Below are positions 9,138 through 18,800 of a DNA stretch of 64,000 nt, piece after piece. The first letter of the stretch is position 1, and the number at the start of each line of letters is the position of its first letter. Under the pieces are notes generated by a model. It saw nothing but the letters and a program-made list of their open reading frames with translations, ran no database searches and was not told the origin of the DNA. Source of the stretch: Hoeflea_A sp965249925 (GTDB lineage: Bacteria > Pseudomonadota > Alphaproteobacteria > Rhizobiales > Rhizobiaceae); assembly GCA_965249925.1 (NCBI GenBank), contig OZ252260.1, forward strand, positions 7,564,001 to 7,628,000, written 5' to 3'. The position numbers were made by a program, and so were the translations under genes.

Positions 9138-9380
9138 ATGACGCTCATCGTTGACCAAAGAACAAGACGTGCAAAAACAGGCTCAGTCAGAATTGGTAAG
9201 ATCATGTGGAACAGGTTCAACATCTTTCGCAGACGCCGCTCCAGGCGACGCAACCGTCCGGAACACGAAGTGCTGACGGCGATGTCCAACTACCACTTGC
9301 AGGACATCGGTCTTGAGCGCGGCGAGGTCACCTTTGGCATTGTCAAGGAAAAGGGCGTTTTTGACGACGCCGACCAGTAG
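9138..9380 (+). CDS. DUF1127 family small basic protein
   Basis: An 80-residue protein with an arginine-rich centre ('FRRRRSRRRNRPEHEVL') followed by the DUF1127-type tail 'AMSNYHLQDIGLERGEV'. Members in Rhizobiales are small basic proteins, some linked to phosphate, carbon or stress responses and RNA turnover. ATG at 9138 follows AGGGAG; a shorter start at 9204 (ATGTGGAAC) would give a 58-residue form that still holds the domain. Stands alone, with long gaps on both sides. Confidence 0.75.
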   Translation: MTLIVDQRTRRAKTGSVRIGKIMWNRFNIFRRRRSRRRNRPEHEVLTAMSNYHLQDIGLERGEVTFGIVKEKGVFDDADQ

Positions 9381-9532
9381 AGGCGCATTGGCCGGGTTGA
9401 CCGCCCGGCCACACGGGTGCCCGTACGGGCATCGGACAAATCCTCAGCGGGCTTTGCCCTCTTTGAGAAATCTCTTTTTCCGGCGCAACCACCAGCCATG
9501 CCGCTCCATTACATAGCAGGCCCGGATTGTCA

Positions 9533-10600
9533 TCACCCATGATGTTCGGCGCCAATGCCCTGGAACATAGCACGCAGGTCGACGGTGGACCTGTTGCCGA
9601 TGTCACTGAACGTTCGCGCCAGCCAATGCCCGGCCGTCTCCCGGCCGAGGTCCCTGAGATGCGTGAGGAATCGCCACTCGGCGTTGAGCTTTGAGGAAGC
9701 GCCGAGCGGTTTCATCTCCTCCTGGTTCTCGATGATGTGGACCCGCACCTTGCGATAGTCGTCTTCCGACAGCTTGCCCTGTTCGATCAGCCGCCGCACA
9801 AAATCGATAGCCCTGAGTTCCTTCAGAAGGCTCGCGTTGAAGCTTATTTCGTTGATGCGATTGGTGATCTCCTGCGGCGTGCGCGGCGCGCCTTTGCGCT
9901 CGACCGGATTGATCTGCACGACGACGATATCGGCGCAGTCGGTTCCCGAATAGAGCGGAAACAGTGCCGGATTGCCCATATAGCCGCCGTCCCAGTAGGG
10001 CACGCCGTCGATTTCCACAGCCTGGAACAGAAACGGCAGGCAGGCCGATGCCATCACCATGTCGGCCGTCAGGCGGGCGCGGTCGAAGACCTTGACCCGA
10101 CCGGTCTCCACATCGGTCGCCGAGACAAACACCTTCATGACATCGCAGCTGCGCACCCGGTCGAAGTCGACGCACTCCTCCAGCACCTGGCTGAGCGGAT
10201 TGATGTTGAGCGGATTGAACTGATAGGGCGATACCATTCGCGTCAGGGCGTCGAAGACGTGGTAACTGGGGGAATGGTCGAGGCTCCAGTTGCCCATTAG
10301 CATATCGAAAGGCAGCCGCCGAACCGGGTTGAGCCGGGATTTCTCGCTCATATTGCGCCAGAAATGCTCTAGTGCCGCGCGGGCGCCGTCAGCGCCGTCG
10401 CGCATCAGTCCGTCCGCCGCGGCGACGGCGTTCATCGCCCCGGCCGAAGTCCCGGAGATGCCGGCGACTTCCAGCCGGCCATCCTCGAAAATCCGGTCGA
10501 GCACGCCCCAGGTGAAGGCGCCATGGGCGCCGCCACCCTGCAGTGCCAAGTTTACATGCTTGCGGTTGTCCGCGGATTTTGCGGCACGCCGGCCGCTCAT
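9533..10600 (-). CDS. Patatin-like phospholipase
   Basis: A 355-residue serine acyl hydrolase of the patatin family. The oxyanion motif 'LALQGGGAHGAFTWG' lies near the N-terminus, the nucleophile is in 'GISGTSAGAMNA' and the Asp of the Ser-Asp dyad is in 'YWDGGYMGNP'. It would cleave acyl esters of phospholipids or related polymers in the cytoplasm or at the membrane; there is no signal peptide. The ATG at 10600 overlaps the TGA of bdhA (ATGA), implying translational coupling. The context suggests a link to hydroxybutyrate or lipid storage metabolism, but that is inference. Confidence 0.9.
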   Translation of the reverse strand: MSGRRAAKSADNRKHVNLALQGGGAHGAFTWGVLDRIFEDGRLEVAGISGTSAGAMNAVAAADGLMRDGADGARAALEHFWRNMSEKSRLNPVRRLPFDMLMGNWSLDHSPSYHVFDALTRMVSPYQFNPLNINPLSQVLEECVDFDRVRSCDVMKVFVSATDVETGRVKVFDRARLTADMVMASACLPFLFQAVEIDGVPYWDGGYMGNPALFPLYSGTDCADIVVVQINPVERKGAPRTPQEITNRINEISFNASLLKELRAIDFVRRLIEQGKLSEDDYRKVRVHIIENQEEMKPLGASSKLNAEWRFLTHLRDLGRETAGHWLARTFSDIGNRSTVDLRAMFQGIGAEHHG

Positions 10601-11379
10601 TGCGCCGTCCACCCGCCGTCCACCGGCATCGCCGATCCGGTGATCGACGCGGCGCCGTCGCTGCACAGGAAGACGGCGACCGCCGCCATCTCCTCGACCG
10701 AGACGAATTTCTTGGTTGGCTGGGCGGCAAGCAGCACGTCGCGCACCACCGCCTCTTCACTCAGGCCGCGCGCCTGTGCCGTGTCGGGGATCTGTTTCTC
10801 GACCAGCGGCGTCCACACATACCCGGGACTGATGGCGTTGACCGTGATGCCCTGTTCGGCGACCTCCAGCGCCACCGTTTTGGTCAGCCCCATGATGCCG
10901 TGCTTGGCCGCCACGTAGGCCGCCTTGAAGGGTGACGCCACCAGCCCGTGCGCCGACGCGATGTTGATGATGCGGCCCCAGCCCTGCGCCTTCATCGCCG
11001 GCACTACCGCCTTGATCGCATAGAAGGCGGCCGACAGGTTGAGCGAGATGACGGCTTCCCAACGTTCGTCGGAAAACTCCTCGATAGGAGAGACAAACTG
11101 AATGCCGGCATTGTTGACGAGCACGTCGACATGCCCGAAGTCCTTTTCTGCCGCCGCGATCAACCCGCGTACCTGCTCCGGCTGCATCAGATTGGCCGGA
11201 TGATAAATCACCCGCGAACCGACGACCTCTTCGATGCGTTGGCGCTCGGGCTCGAATTGCTCGGCCGGTTCGAGACCGTTGAGCACGATGTTCATGCCGG
11301 CGGTGGCAAGCCCTTCGGCAATGCCGAGGCCGATGCCGCTGGTCGAGCCGGTGATGACGGCGGTTCTGGGTTCAGGCAT
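10597..11379 (-). CDS. bdhA: 3-hydroxybutyrate dehydrogenase
   Basis: A 260-residue short-chain dehydrogenase. NAD-binding 'VITGSTSGIGLGIAEGLA', 'VLVNNAGIQFVSPIEEF', and the catalytic Ser-Tyr-Lys run 'NIASAHGLVASPFKAAYVAAKHG'. The C-terminal 'TGSAMPVDGGWTAQ' is the usual end of D-3-hydroxybutyrate dehydrogenases, which oxidise 3-hydroxybutyrate to acetoacetate in polyhydroxybutyrate turnover. ATG at 11379 is preceded by GGAGA; the longer open frame upstream has no such site. Coupled to the patatin gene by a 4-bp overlap. Confidence 0.92.
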   Translation of the reverse strand: MPEPRTAVITGSTSGIGLGIAEGLATAGMNIVLNGLEPAEQFEPERQRIEEVVGSRVIYHPANLMQPEQVRGLIAAAEKDFGHVDVLVNNAGIQFVSPIEEFSDERWEAVISLNLSAAFYAIKAVVPAMKAQGWGRIINIASAHGLVASPFKAAYVAAKHGIMGLTKTVALEVAEQGITVNAISPGYVWTPLVEKQIPDTAQARGLSEEAVVRDVLLAAQPTKKFVSVEEMAAVAVFLCSDGAASITGSAMPVDGGWTAQ

Positions 11380-11770
11380 GAAGAGGTCTCCATTATGGTT
11401 CGAGTGGAAGCGGGATGCGAGAGTCAAAAGGCGCCGCGGTGCCCGGCGCCGGCCGGCCGCAAACGCGTCAGCACCGCTTGCAGAAAACACCTGCCTCGAG
11501 ATATAGGCGCCACAAAGCGCGCCTGAATAGCGGCTGCCGAGATAAAAGACGGCACGCCGCGCCGGCGGATACTGTACAGCCGCGACAATATGTAAGGTAA
11601 CCGCCGCTTGTGACCATGACGAAATCGGGCAGACGCAGCTTTACCGGCCGCTTCTCGACAATTCCTGATTCGTCCATCTCTTGGTGAACGAGTTACGAAG
11701 GTGCTGGTTTATGAGAAATCAGCTGGTAAATGGATGGTGTTTCCAGGACGTTTATAAGTAAAATGCACCG
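11380..11770. other. Intergenic region upstream of bdhA
   Basis: No gene recognised. It should hold the bdhA promoter on the minus strand and, near 11690-11770 where base composition becomes AT-richer, possibly the promoter of the small membrane protein gene. No clear repeats or operators are visible. Confidence 0.4.
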
Positions 11771-12025
11771 ATGTTGGGCTTGTTGTTCTGGATACCTCCA
11801 GTTGTATTTACACTAGCTGCAATCGCGCTGGGTGTTGTGGTTGCCCGGAGAGTCCAGTTCGAAGCCAGGCGGGCGGCACAGGCGCTTGTTGCTTTTGTCT
11901 TCTTTTTCGTCGTCGTGGTGGTGTTTCTCCTGGGCTTGTGGGTGTCATTCAGGATCGATTGTGAATTGCGGGCGATGGGGATCGAGACCCCTGGCGACGG
12001 GTTGTTTTGTGGTGCAACAGATTAA
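11771..12025 (+). CDS. Small two-helix membrane protein, hypothetical
   Basis: An 84-residue frame with two strongly hydrophobic helices (about residues 2-24 and 38-60: 'ALVAFVFFFVVVVVFLLGLW') separated by a short basic loop 'ARRVQFEARRAAQ'. The C-terminus 'RIDCELRAMGIETPGDGLFCGATD' has two cysteines and could face the periplasm. No ribosome binding site is evident and no family was recognised. Followed by another small exported protein gene in the same direction. Plausible but not certain. Confidence 0.45.
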   Translation: MLGLLFWIPPVVFTLAAIALGVVVARRVQFEARRAAQALVAFVFFFVVVVVFLLGLWVSFRIDCELRAMGIETPGDGLFCGATD

Positions 12026-12204
12026 AGTCAACGCCACATTTCGGTTGCTTTTGTTGATGGTTGCGATGATCCGGGGGCGTCGGCGGACCTAATGTGGTGG
12101 TGGGTTCTTTTGGCCTGGAAAGGGCTGCATGGTTGATTGGTCGAAATCTGAGGGGATTCAACCGTAACTTGTCAGGGCCAAATAAAACTGTCACGATTCT
12201 TTTG

Positions 12205-12654
12205 ATGAATCGATCCATGGCTTTGAACGCTCTTATTCTGTCTGCAGCTGTGTTGTTGGCGTGTTGGGTTTTTCCAGTCGTCGCGCGGGATGTCCCGGAC
12301 GAGATTCGCAGCTTGCGCATGGTGATTGGCGAACAGGCAGCTCGTTTAAAGGAAAGCTTCAATGACCAGCAGGGCGATTCGGAAGCGACGGCGGCCAGCA
12401 TCGAGCTGAACGTCATCAAGCGGCTGGAGAAATATTCCGCTGTGTGGAATCAGAACCTGCACCATAACGACGAACATCTGAGGAAAGAATTTGAACAATA
12501 CAAAAGCTGCTTACTGGCTGCAGAGGCATTGCTTGATGTAGCCAAAAAGACAGTCATGCTTTTCAGAGGGCAGGTGCTACGCTACGTCGACTATCCCGTC
12601 TACGACGATTACAACAATCAGCTGACCACATGCGACACCGAGCTCAGCCAGTAG
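12205..12654 (+). CDS. Exported hypothetical protein
   Basis: A 149-residue product with a signal peptide (MNRSMALNALILSAAVLLAC..., cleavage probably after 'FPVVA' near residue 26). The mature part is helical and charged ('EIRSLRMVIGEQAARLKESF', 'LRKEFEQYKSCLLAAEALL') with two cysteines. ATG at 12205 was chosen because the signal peptide begins there; the open frame extends upstream to 12094. A Cys at the end of the hydrophobic run is compatible with a lipoprotein, but the lipobox is poor. Function unknown. Confidence 0.55.
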   Translation: MNRSMALNALILSAAVLLACWVFPVVARDVPDEIRSLRMVIGEQAARLKESFNDQQGDSEATAASIELNVIKRLEKYSAVWNQNLHHNDEHLRKEFEQYKSCLLAAEALLDVAKKTVMLFRGQVLRYVDYPVYDDYNNQLTTCDTELSQ

Positions 12655-12702
12655 CAAACCGATAGCCCTTCATAACCCAGCCTACTCAAAGGCCGTACCA
12701 AC

Positions 12703-13722
12703 CTAAAACACACTATGGTCGCCCCGTTCGACCGAGGCCTCTCCCTGGAGCACCTTGGCATAGAAATCGAAAAGGGTGTCCGTACCGGTAGATGGGGTCG
12801 CAGCCTCGTCGTATCGGCCGGTATCCGGATCGAGAACAAGCATGGATTCGGTCGCATAGTATTTGGCGATGCGGGCGAATTCCGCCGTGTCGGTAAGCGA
12901 AGGCACGATACGGCTCAATTTGCTCAAAGACCAAGCGGCGGTGTCGAACAGGGCAACGGGCACATGTCTGAGCTTTGGCGGCCGTCCGAGCAGCGCGAAC
13001 AAATGCTCTGCCTGCTGTTTCGGTGTGATCGCCGGGCCCGGACCACCGATCGGCAGAATACGGTTGTGGTATGACGCGTCGTCGATGCATTCCAGGATGT
13101 ATTCGCCGAGGTTTCGGTCGCTGATCGGCTTGCAGGCCGTCAGGGACCCATCGCCGAACAGCATGAAAGGCTTGCCGCGCTTCAGCCGGTCAACCTGACC
13201 CGAAAGCGATTTGAAATAGGCGGTCGGCCGTACGATGGTGTACGTCACGCCTGAGTCCATGAGCGCTTTTTCGGCCGCCAGCTTGGCGCGCTGGAATTCC
13301 AGACGCGGCTTTTGAACGCAGATCGCCGACAAAAGAACGATATGTCCAACCCGTGCATCCCTGGCGATCTCCACGGCATCCACATGGGCTTTGTAGTCGA
13401 TCGCCCAGGCACCGCTCGGGCTGCCGTCACGCGATGCCAGACAGGAAACCAGGACGTCGAAGCGATCGCCGCAAAACCCGTCATCGCGAAGCGACTCGGC
13501 GCTTGTCACGTCGCCGAACCGAACGATTGCCCCTTCGAGCAGCTTGCTTGTTTGCTTTGGGGCGAGTGCGCCGCCGGGGCCCGCGGCCCGGCGAACGAAA
13601 CACGTCACATCGTGCCCCCCGCGCATCAGCGCCAGCGTGGTTGCTTTGCCAATCGTGCCGGTGGCGCCCAGCACCAGAATGCGTTTGCGCCGGCTGTCGG
13701 TTTGAGTTTTCTCAAGACGCAT
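12703..13722 (-). CDS. bciA: Divinyl chlorophyllide a 8-vinyl-reductase (BciA/DVR type)
   Basis: A 339-residue atypical short-chain dehydrogenase. NADPH motif 'VLGATGTIGKATTLAL' (residues 17-32), then a run of sequence diagnostic for the DVR/BciA family: 'VSCLASRDGSPSGAW', 'HIVLLSAICVQKPRLEFQRA', 'YTIVRPTAYFKSL', 'LTACKPISDRNL'. The family reduces the C8 vinyl group of divinyl (proto)chlorophyllide, needed for (bacterio)chlorophyll synthesis. No other bch, crt or puf gene is in the window. ATG at 13722 was chosen because family proteins begin about 15 residues before the nucleotide motif; the ribosome binding site is weak. A non-photosynthetic paralogue cannot be excluded. Confidence 0.82.
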   Translation of the reverse strand: MRLEKTQTDSRRKRILVLGATGTIGKATTLALMRGGHDVTCFVRRAAGPGGALAPKQTSKLLEGAIVRFGDVTSAESLRDDGFCGDRFDVLVSCLASRDGSPSGAWAIDYKAHVDAVEIARDARVGHIVLLSAICVQKPRLEFQRAKLAAEKALMDSGVTYTIVRPTAYFKSLSGQVDRLKRGKPFMLFGDGSLTACKPISDRNLGEYILECIDDASYHNRILPIGGPGPAITPKQQAEHLFALLGRPPKLRHVPVALFDTAAWSLSKLSRIVPSLTDTAEFARIAKYYATESMLVLDPDTGRYDEAATPSTGTDTLFDFYAKVLQGEASVERGDHSVF

Positions 13723-14080
13723 ATGGCTCAAACTGATCTCATGAAAGGGTGCTACACAATAGCGCGCTGTCCGTTTGCTCCCAGAATCGACAAAACCGGC
13801 TGACAGCTCAAGATCCTGCTGCGCACTACAGTAGGTATCTGGTTCTATTGTGTTTTGGTAGAGCGCAGGGTGTTCTCCACTCCTTTGGGTTATAGCCGAC
13901 GCGCAAATCACCACATCGTGGCGTTTGATGGAAAGGGTCGCTGTGCAGCGTTGGGGTCTGCTGCGCCAAAACAAGCTGATGCGCGGCGCATGGCGCGACA
14001 GCTATCTCCATTCAAAATTGACCAGCGACACGTGAATGGAGTTAAAACTGCGAACGCAAACAATGGGGGCGATCAAGCTC
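13723..14080. other. Intergenic region between bciA and the DUF4031 gene
   Basis: Divergent promoter region. Open frames are present but show no family signature. No palindromic operator was identified by eye. Confidence 0.35.
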
Positions 14081-14359
14081 ATGGCGGTTTATGTCGACGA
14101 GCCCATATGGATCTGGCAGGGCAGAAACTGGTGCCATTTGATGGCCGATGAAGTCGCGGAGTTGCACTTGTTTGCCAGGGCACTCGGCATTCACTACCTG
14201 TCCTATCAAGGTCCGCCTATATCCTCTGCACCCCACTACGATATCACAAGGTTCGAACGCGATCGGGCGATACGACTCGGTGCCATTCCTTGCAATCGAA
14301 GGGAGATCGTGCAGGTGCTGCGCCGCGTCCGAATGCGACTGCCCCAGCCACCAAGGTAG
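14081..14359 (+). CDS. DUF4031 domain-containing protein
   Basis: A 92-residue protein beginning MAVYVDEPIWIWQGRNWCHL, followed by 'MADEVAELHLFARALGIHYLSYQGPP' and 'PHYDITRFERDRAIRLGAI'. This is the full-length pattern of DUF4031 (about 80-95 residues, conserved W-C-H-L-M and H-Y-D). Molecular function is not established for the family. ATG at 14081 follows GGGGGCGA; an upstream ATG at 14063 would add six residues. Just upstream of a small hypothetical gene. Confidence 0.85.
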   Translation: MAVYVDEPIWIWQGRNWCHLMADEVAELHLFARALGIHYLSYQGPPISSAPHYDITRFERDRAIRLGAIPCNRREIVQVLRRVRMRLPQPPR

Positions 14360-14370
14360 GAGCCGGAGCC

Positions 14371-14622
14371 ATGGCGTGTTCGGACATCGAAATCATATTG
14401 GAAAATGGTGGGATTTACGACTATCGCCCGAAACTTGGCCCAGACATACCGTCGCTGAGATGGAATATGCGCAGAATCGCCGATGCGGATATTCAACTGT
14501 GTCGGAGGGATGAAATTGTTAACAAGTTAAGTCTGGGATACTGCGTTGACATCAGCCCGACATACACAGTTAACGATGGTCGTCAGAAGCTGTTCGGGAA
14601 CATCGCGGCGAGGAAAACTTGA
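14371..14622 (+). CDS. Hypothetical 83-residue protein
   Basis: Starts at ATG 14371, preceded by AGGAGCCGGAG, 11 bp after the DUF4031 stop, so probably in the same transcript. Sequence features: 'DIEIILENGGIYDYRPKLGP', 'MRRIADADIQLCRRDEIVNK'. No domain recognised. An AT-rich gap follows. Confidence 0.45.
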   Translation: MACSDIEIILENGGIYDYRPKLGPDIPSLRWNMRRIADADIQLCRRDEIVNKLSLGYCVDISPTYTVNDGRQKLFGNIAARKT

Positions 14623-14742
14623 CCCCCCGATAATCGGGAACATTTTATTATAGGCTACAAAGTTTAGTAAACCATTGATCTTCGCGTGTTACTGTAATAA
14701 CAAGTAGTGGTTTGCCATATTTCAAGCGAGGCATGGGCGACC

Positions 14743-15741
14743 TTGACTGAACCGCACGCGCAGTCTGAGTTAGGTGCGAACTCCAGCCAACGCACCATTC
14801 CAATCGTCTACCCCTCCATCACCGTCCTGCCGGCGCTTGACGCCCAATTGCTCGACGGACTTGAGGTGTTTGTTGTTCAATCGGCAAAGCTACGACGCTC
14901 TTGGAAAACACATACAGACAATGGAATCGCGCTTCGTGGCCGCTTCGGATGGCGCGCACACTCGACCGGAAATCCGGACGAGCAAGCGCACGACACCTAT
15001 TTCCGCGTCGAACGCTTCTGCGGTTCACCCCGGGAAATCGTCGCACTAACCATCGCGAGCGCACGCACGAAGCTGCGTGAAGACCTCGATGCACGCAGTA
15101 GCAACCTGGACCTCGAGGCGCTCAATCAGATGGATGACGCGCTCGCTCTGGCCCAGGATCGGATAGGAATACTCTTGCCGCTTCCCGAACTTCCCGTCGC
15201 CGCCAACGGTAACGGGCCATGTCTCGGTCGATGGATCCGCGGACACCAGGTGTTTGCGGCGCTGACGCAAAGTCTCGTGTGTGCTTTGGATTGTCTCGCC
15301 GAGGCCATCGCCAGCGACGATGCAGAAGAGGTGATGCAGGAAGGCCGTTTTGTCGCTGAGTTCCTGCGGGCTTCTGGCGTTGCGCTCCGGCTCGCGGCCG
15401 ATGTGTCGGCCGACGAATACAATGACGTCATCCGACCGTCGATGGCCCCGCCCCATGCGCTGACCTCACTGAGCGGCCTGATGTCGTCGGACCATCGGGT
15501 CCTGGTCACGCGAATGTCGAAAATGCGGGACGGCTTCGCCCGTATCGCCGAGCTGGCGCCCGAGGCCAACGCCATCATTCGGCAAGAACTGGCGAAAATC
15601 TATGATTTGCACGGCCTGGTTTGCGAGAACTTCGTAGGCCGAGCCCCAAGCCTAAGAGGCCGAATGGGGAAGAAGGCACCTGCGCTGGAGGTGCTTGATC
15701 GTTTCAAACAGCGTCGGCTCGGAGTGTTTCCCCCGGCATGA
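14743..15741 (+). CDS. Unassigned protein upstream of NRPS, possible heme-dependent (IDO/PrnB-like) enzyme
   Basis: About 332 residues (344 if the GTG at 14707 is used; neither start is certain, and TTG 14743 has GAGG upstream). Mostly helical. 'ADEYNDVIRPSMAPPHALTS' and 'KIYDLHGLVCENFVG' loosely recall the C-terminal half of the indoleamine dioxygenase / PrnB superfamily, in which a late histidine binds heme. That assignment is weak and by eye only. The frame ends 89 bp before the NRPS start used here, and the NRPS frame is already open before its stop. It is therefore likely co-expressed and a candidate for modifying the precursor or product. It begins after an AT-rich, promoter-like stretch (14640-14705). 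Confidence 0.6.
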   Translation: MTEPHAQSELGANSSQRTIPIVYPSITVLPALDAQLLDGLEVFVVQSAKLRRSWKTHTDNGIALRGRFGWRAHSTGNPDEQAHDTYFRVERFCGSPREIVALTIASARTKLREDLDARSSNLDLEALNQMDDALALAQDRIGILLPLPELPVAANGNGPCLGRWIRGHQVFAALTQSLVCALDCLAEAIASDDAEEVMQEGRFVAEFLRASGVALRLAADVSADEYNDVIRPSMAPPHALTSLSGLMSSDHRVLVTRMSKMRDGFARIAELAPEANAIIRQELAKIYDLHGLVCENFVGRAPSLRGRMGKKAPALEVLDRFKQRRLGVFPPA

Positions 15742-15829
15742 AAGGTCCGCACCGCATCGATCGCTTCGCGGCGCCGTGGACGCCGTGTCCGACAAACCGG
15801 TCCGTCAACTCGTCGAGCTGGGTGTTGAA

Positions 15830-18800
15830 ATGACGACAGAATGGCGCGAACTCGGTCACGGCCAGAAAGGCCTCTGGCTCGATCAGAAAATCGGCGGCGA
15901 CGGATACTATCTGGCATTCCGCATCACTGCGCATGGACGTCTGGACCGATGCCTGGTCGAACGTGCGTTGGCTGAAACCGTCAACGCTCATGAAGCGCTC
16001 CGTCTGCGCATTGATGCGAACCTGCCGCGCCAGCGTATCAGTTCGGACGCGCCACCGCCGGTCACATTCTCAACCGCAACGGATGAAGATGCCGAGCGAA
16101 TGCTGGACGCCCACATCGCCAGCGAATTCGCGCGCCCCATGCCGCTAGGCGACGCGCCGCTGTTTTCTCTTCACGTGCTTGAAGCCCAAACGCAGAGCTT
16201 CCTCTTGTGGCGTTTTCAGCACCTGATCGCTGACACGATCGGTCTGACAATCGCAGTCTTGCATTGGATTGACACCTATTCAGCACTCGCGCAGCCGGGC
16301 GACGAAACGCCAATAGCAAGCTCCTCGCCGTTTCCCTATTACACGCGTGAGGCGCAGTACATCGGTTCGTCGAAATACGAAAACGACCTTGCCTATTGGA
16401 AGGACCGCTTCCGCGATCCGCCCGCACCGTTGATCGAGACGAAACGTGGCGAGAGGCGGCCGTCTTGCTTTGCAGCCACACAGATCTTCCATATCGACCG
16501 CGACCGCCGCGAGCGCCTCGAGGCCATCGCCAAGGAAATAGGCTCCAATCTGAACAACACGCTGTTCGCCCTCTTCCTGATGACGCTCTGCCGCCGTTTT
16601 GGACGCGACGCCCTTGTCGCAGGGACGGTCCTGCACAAACGCAGCGGCACCACGAGACTGGCCGTCGGCATGTTCGCCGGCGCCGCCGCCAGCCCTGTTC
16701 GGTTCGACCTGCAGGCGAGCCTGGCGGCGAACTGCCAAATCTATGCGGAGATGATCGCCAGGGATTTCCGTCACTTCCGTATGCCGCTCGACGAGCTCAT
16801 TCGTCAATTCGACCTTGCCGCCCTGGGCCAGGAACGCCTGTTCGATGTGGCACTGTCCTGGATGCCCGCCGCCCGAGCCGAAACTCCCAAACTCGCAGGA
16901 CTTGATCTCACCTATGAAGCCATCGATCTGCGTGAGACCGGGCCGATCTCATTTCGAGCCTCCGAAATCGTCGGCGACGACGTGGTGGAGATCCGTATCG
17001 GGGTGAATCTCGATTTCCTGGATGAGGGACAGGCGGCGCATTTCAGCGCGCAGTTCGATGAACTGCTCACCGCCTTCGAGACGAACCATCACCAGCCGCT
17101 GTGCGCGGCACCAGCGGTCTCCGCGCCAGAGCGTGCTGCGCTGGAGGCATTCGCAATTGGCGCATCGCAAGCTTTTGCGATCGGACGGCTGGAGGCACTG
17201 GTGCGGGCGCAGGCTCAGCGCACGCCGCAGGCGCTGGCGGTCGTCGATATCGACGGCGCCGCGTTCACCTATCTGCACCTCCTGCAACGCGCCGAGGCGT
17301 TGGCCGAGACCCTGATCGCCCAGGGCGTTGAGCCGGGCGACGCGGTGGGCGTTCGGATGCCGCGCTCGGCCGACGGTATCATTGCCATTCTCGGTGTGCT
17401 GATGGCCGGCGGGGTCTACCTGCCGCTTGATCCGGCCTATCCCGAAGAGCGCCTCGCCTTCATGGTGGAGGACGCCGGCGCGACCGTCATCATCGACGAC
17501 CTCGGCCGCTTTCCGGAGACGCCTTCAGGTACGATCGCAATCCCGGCGCTCGATGATGCCGAGGATCGCGCCTATATCATCTACACCTCCGGCACCACGG
17601 GTCGGCCCAAGGGTGTCGCAGTCTCCCACCGCGCCGCCGCGAACCTCGGCTTCGCCCGCACCGGCGCCCACGAGCCTCTGGCGCACGGCGACCGCAGTCT
17701 CGCCAGCATCCCCGTCGGCTTCGACGCGTCGATCGGACAGCTCGTCCTGCCGCTGTTGCACGGGGCGACCATCGTCGTCCTGCCCGACCTGCGAGACTTG
17801 TCTCCGACAGCGTTCTGGGAATTCCTTCTCAACAACCGAGTGACGCATGCCAGTTTTGTGCCGTCCGTCCTGTCCAGCTTGCTCGAAGCAGAGCCTGCCA
17901 AGAACCTGCCCTTAAGACATCTCCTGATCGGAGGAGAGCCGCTTAGCGGGGCCTTGCTAAAGAAGCTCAGCGCGGTATTGCCGCAAACCCGGCTCGTCAA
18001 CGTCTACGGTCCCACGGAAGCAGGCATCGAAGCCACCTATCACTTGGTGGAACCCGACGATTACGCCGCAGCGACCGTGAGGATCGGCCGGCCGCTGCCG
18101 AACTGTCGGGCGGTGGTGCTAGGTGACGATCTGCAGCCCGTCGGCATCGGCGTGGAGGGCATGCTGCATCTCGGCGGGGCGGGCCTCGCCGAAGGCTATG
18201 TCGGTCGGCCCGAACTCACCGCCGAGCGCTTCGTCTCCGACCCCGAACGTCCCGGCGAACGGCTCTACGCCACCGGCGACAAGGCCAGATGGCGCAACGA
18301 CGGCACACTCGACTTCCTCGGACGCGCCGACGATCAGGTCAAGGTCCGCGGACACCGCATCGAACTGGGCGAGATCACCGCCGTCCTTCTGGAACAGGCC
18401 GGCGTGCGCGAAGCCGCCGTCATCGCCCGTGGCAGTCCTGACGCCCGCCTCCTCGCCTATATCGTGCCCGAGGAGGGGGACGCGGCGCCCGACGCCGATC
18501 CATGCACCGACAAGCTCGCCGACGCCCTCGCCGAACGCCTGCCCGCCCACATGGTCCCCGCCGCCATCACCGCCATCGAGGCCCTGCCGCTGACCCCCAA
18601 CGGCAAGCTCGACCAGCGCGCCCTGCCCGAGCCCGCGCGCCTCGCCGACGACACACGCGAACCGCCCAGGGGCAAGACCGAACAGGCGCTCGCCGAGATC
18701 TGGGCCGATCTCCTCGACACCCAGGATATCGCAAGACAGGACAACTTCTTCCAGCTCGGCGGAAACTCGCTCAACGCCGTCGCCCTTGCCGAGCGCCTGC

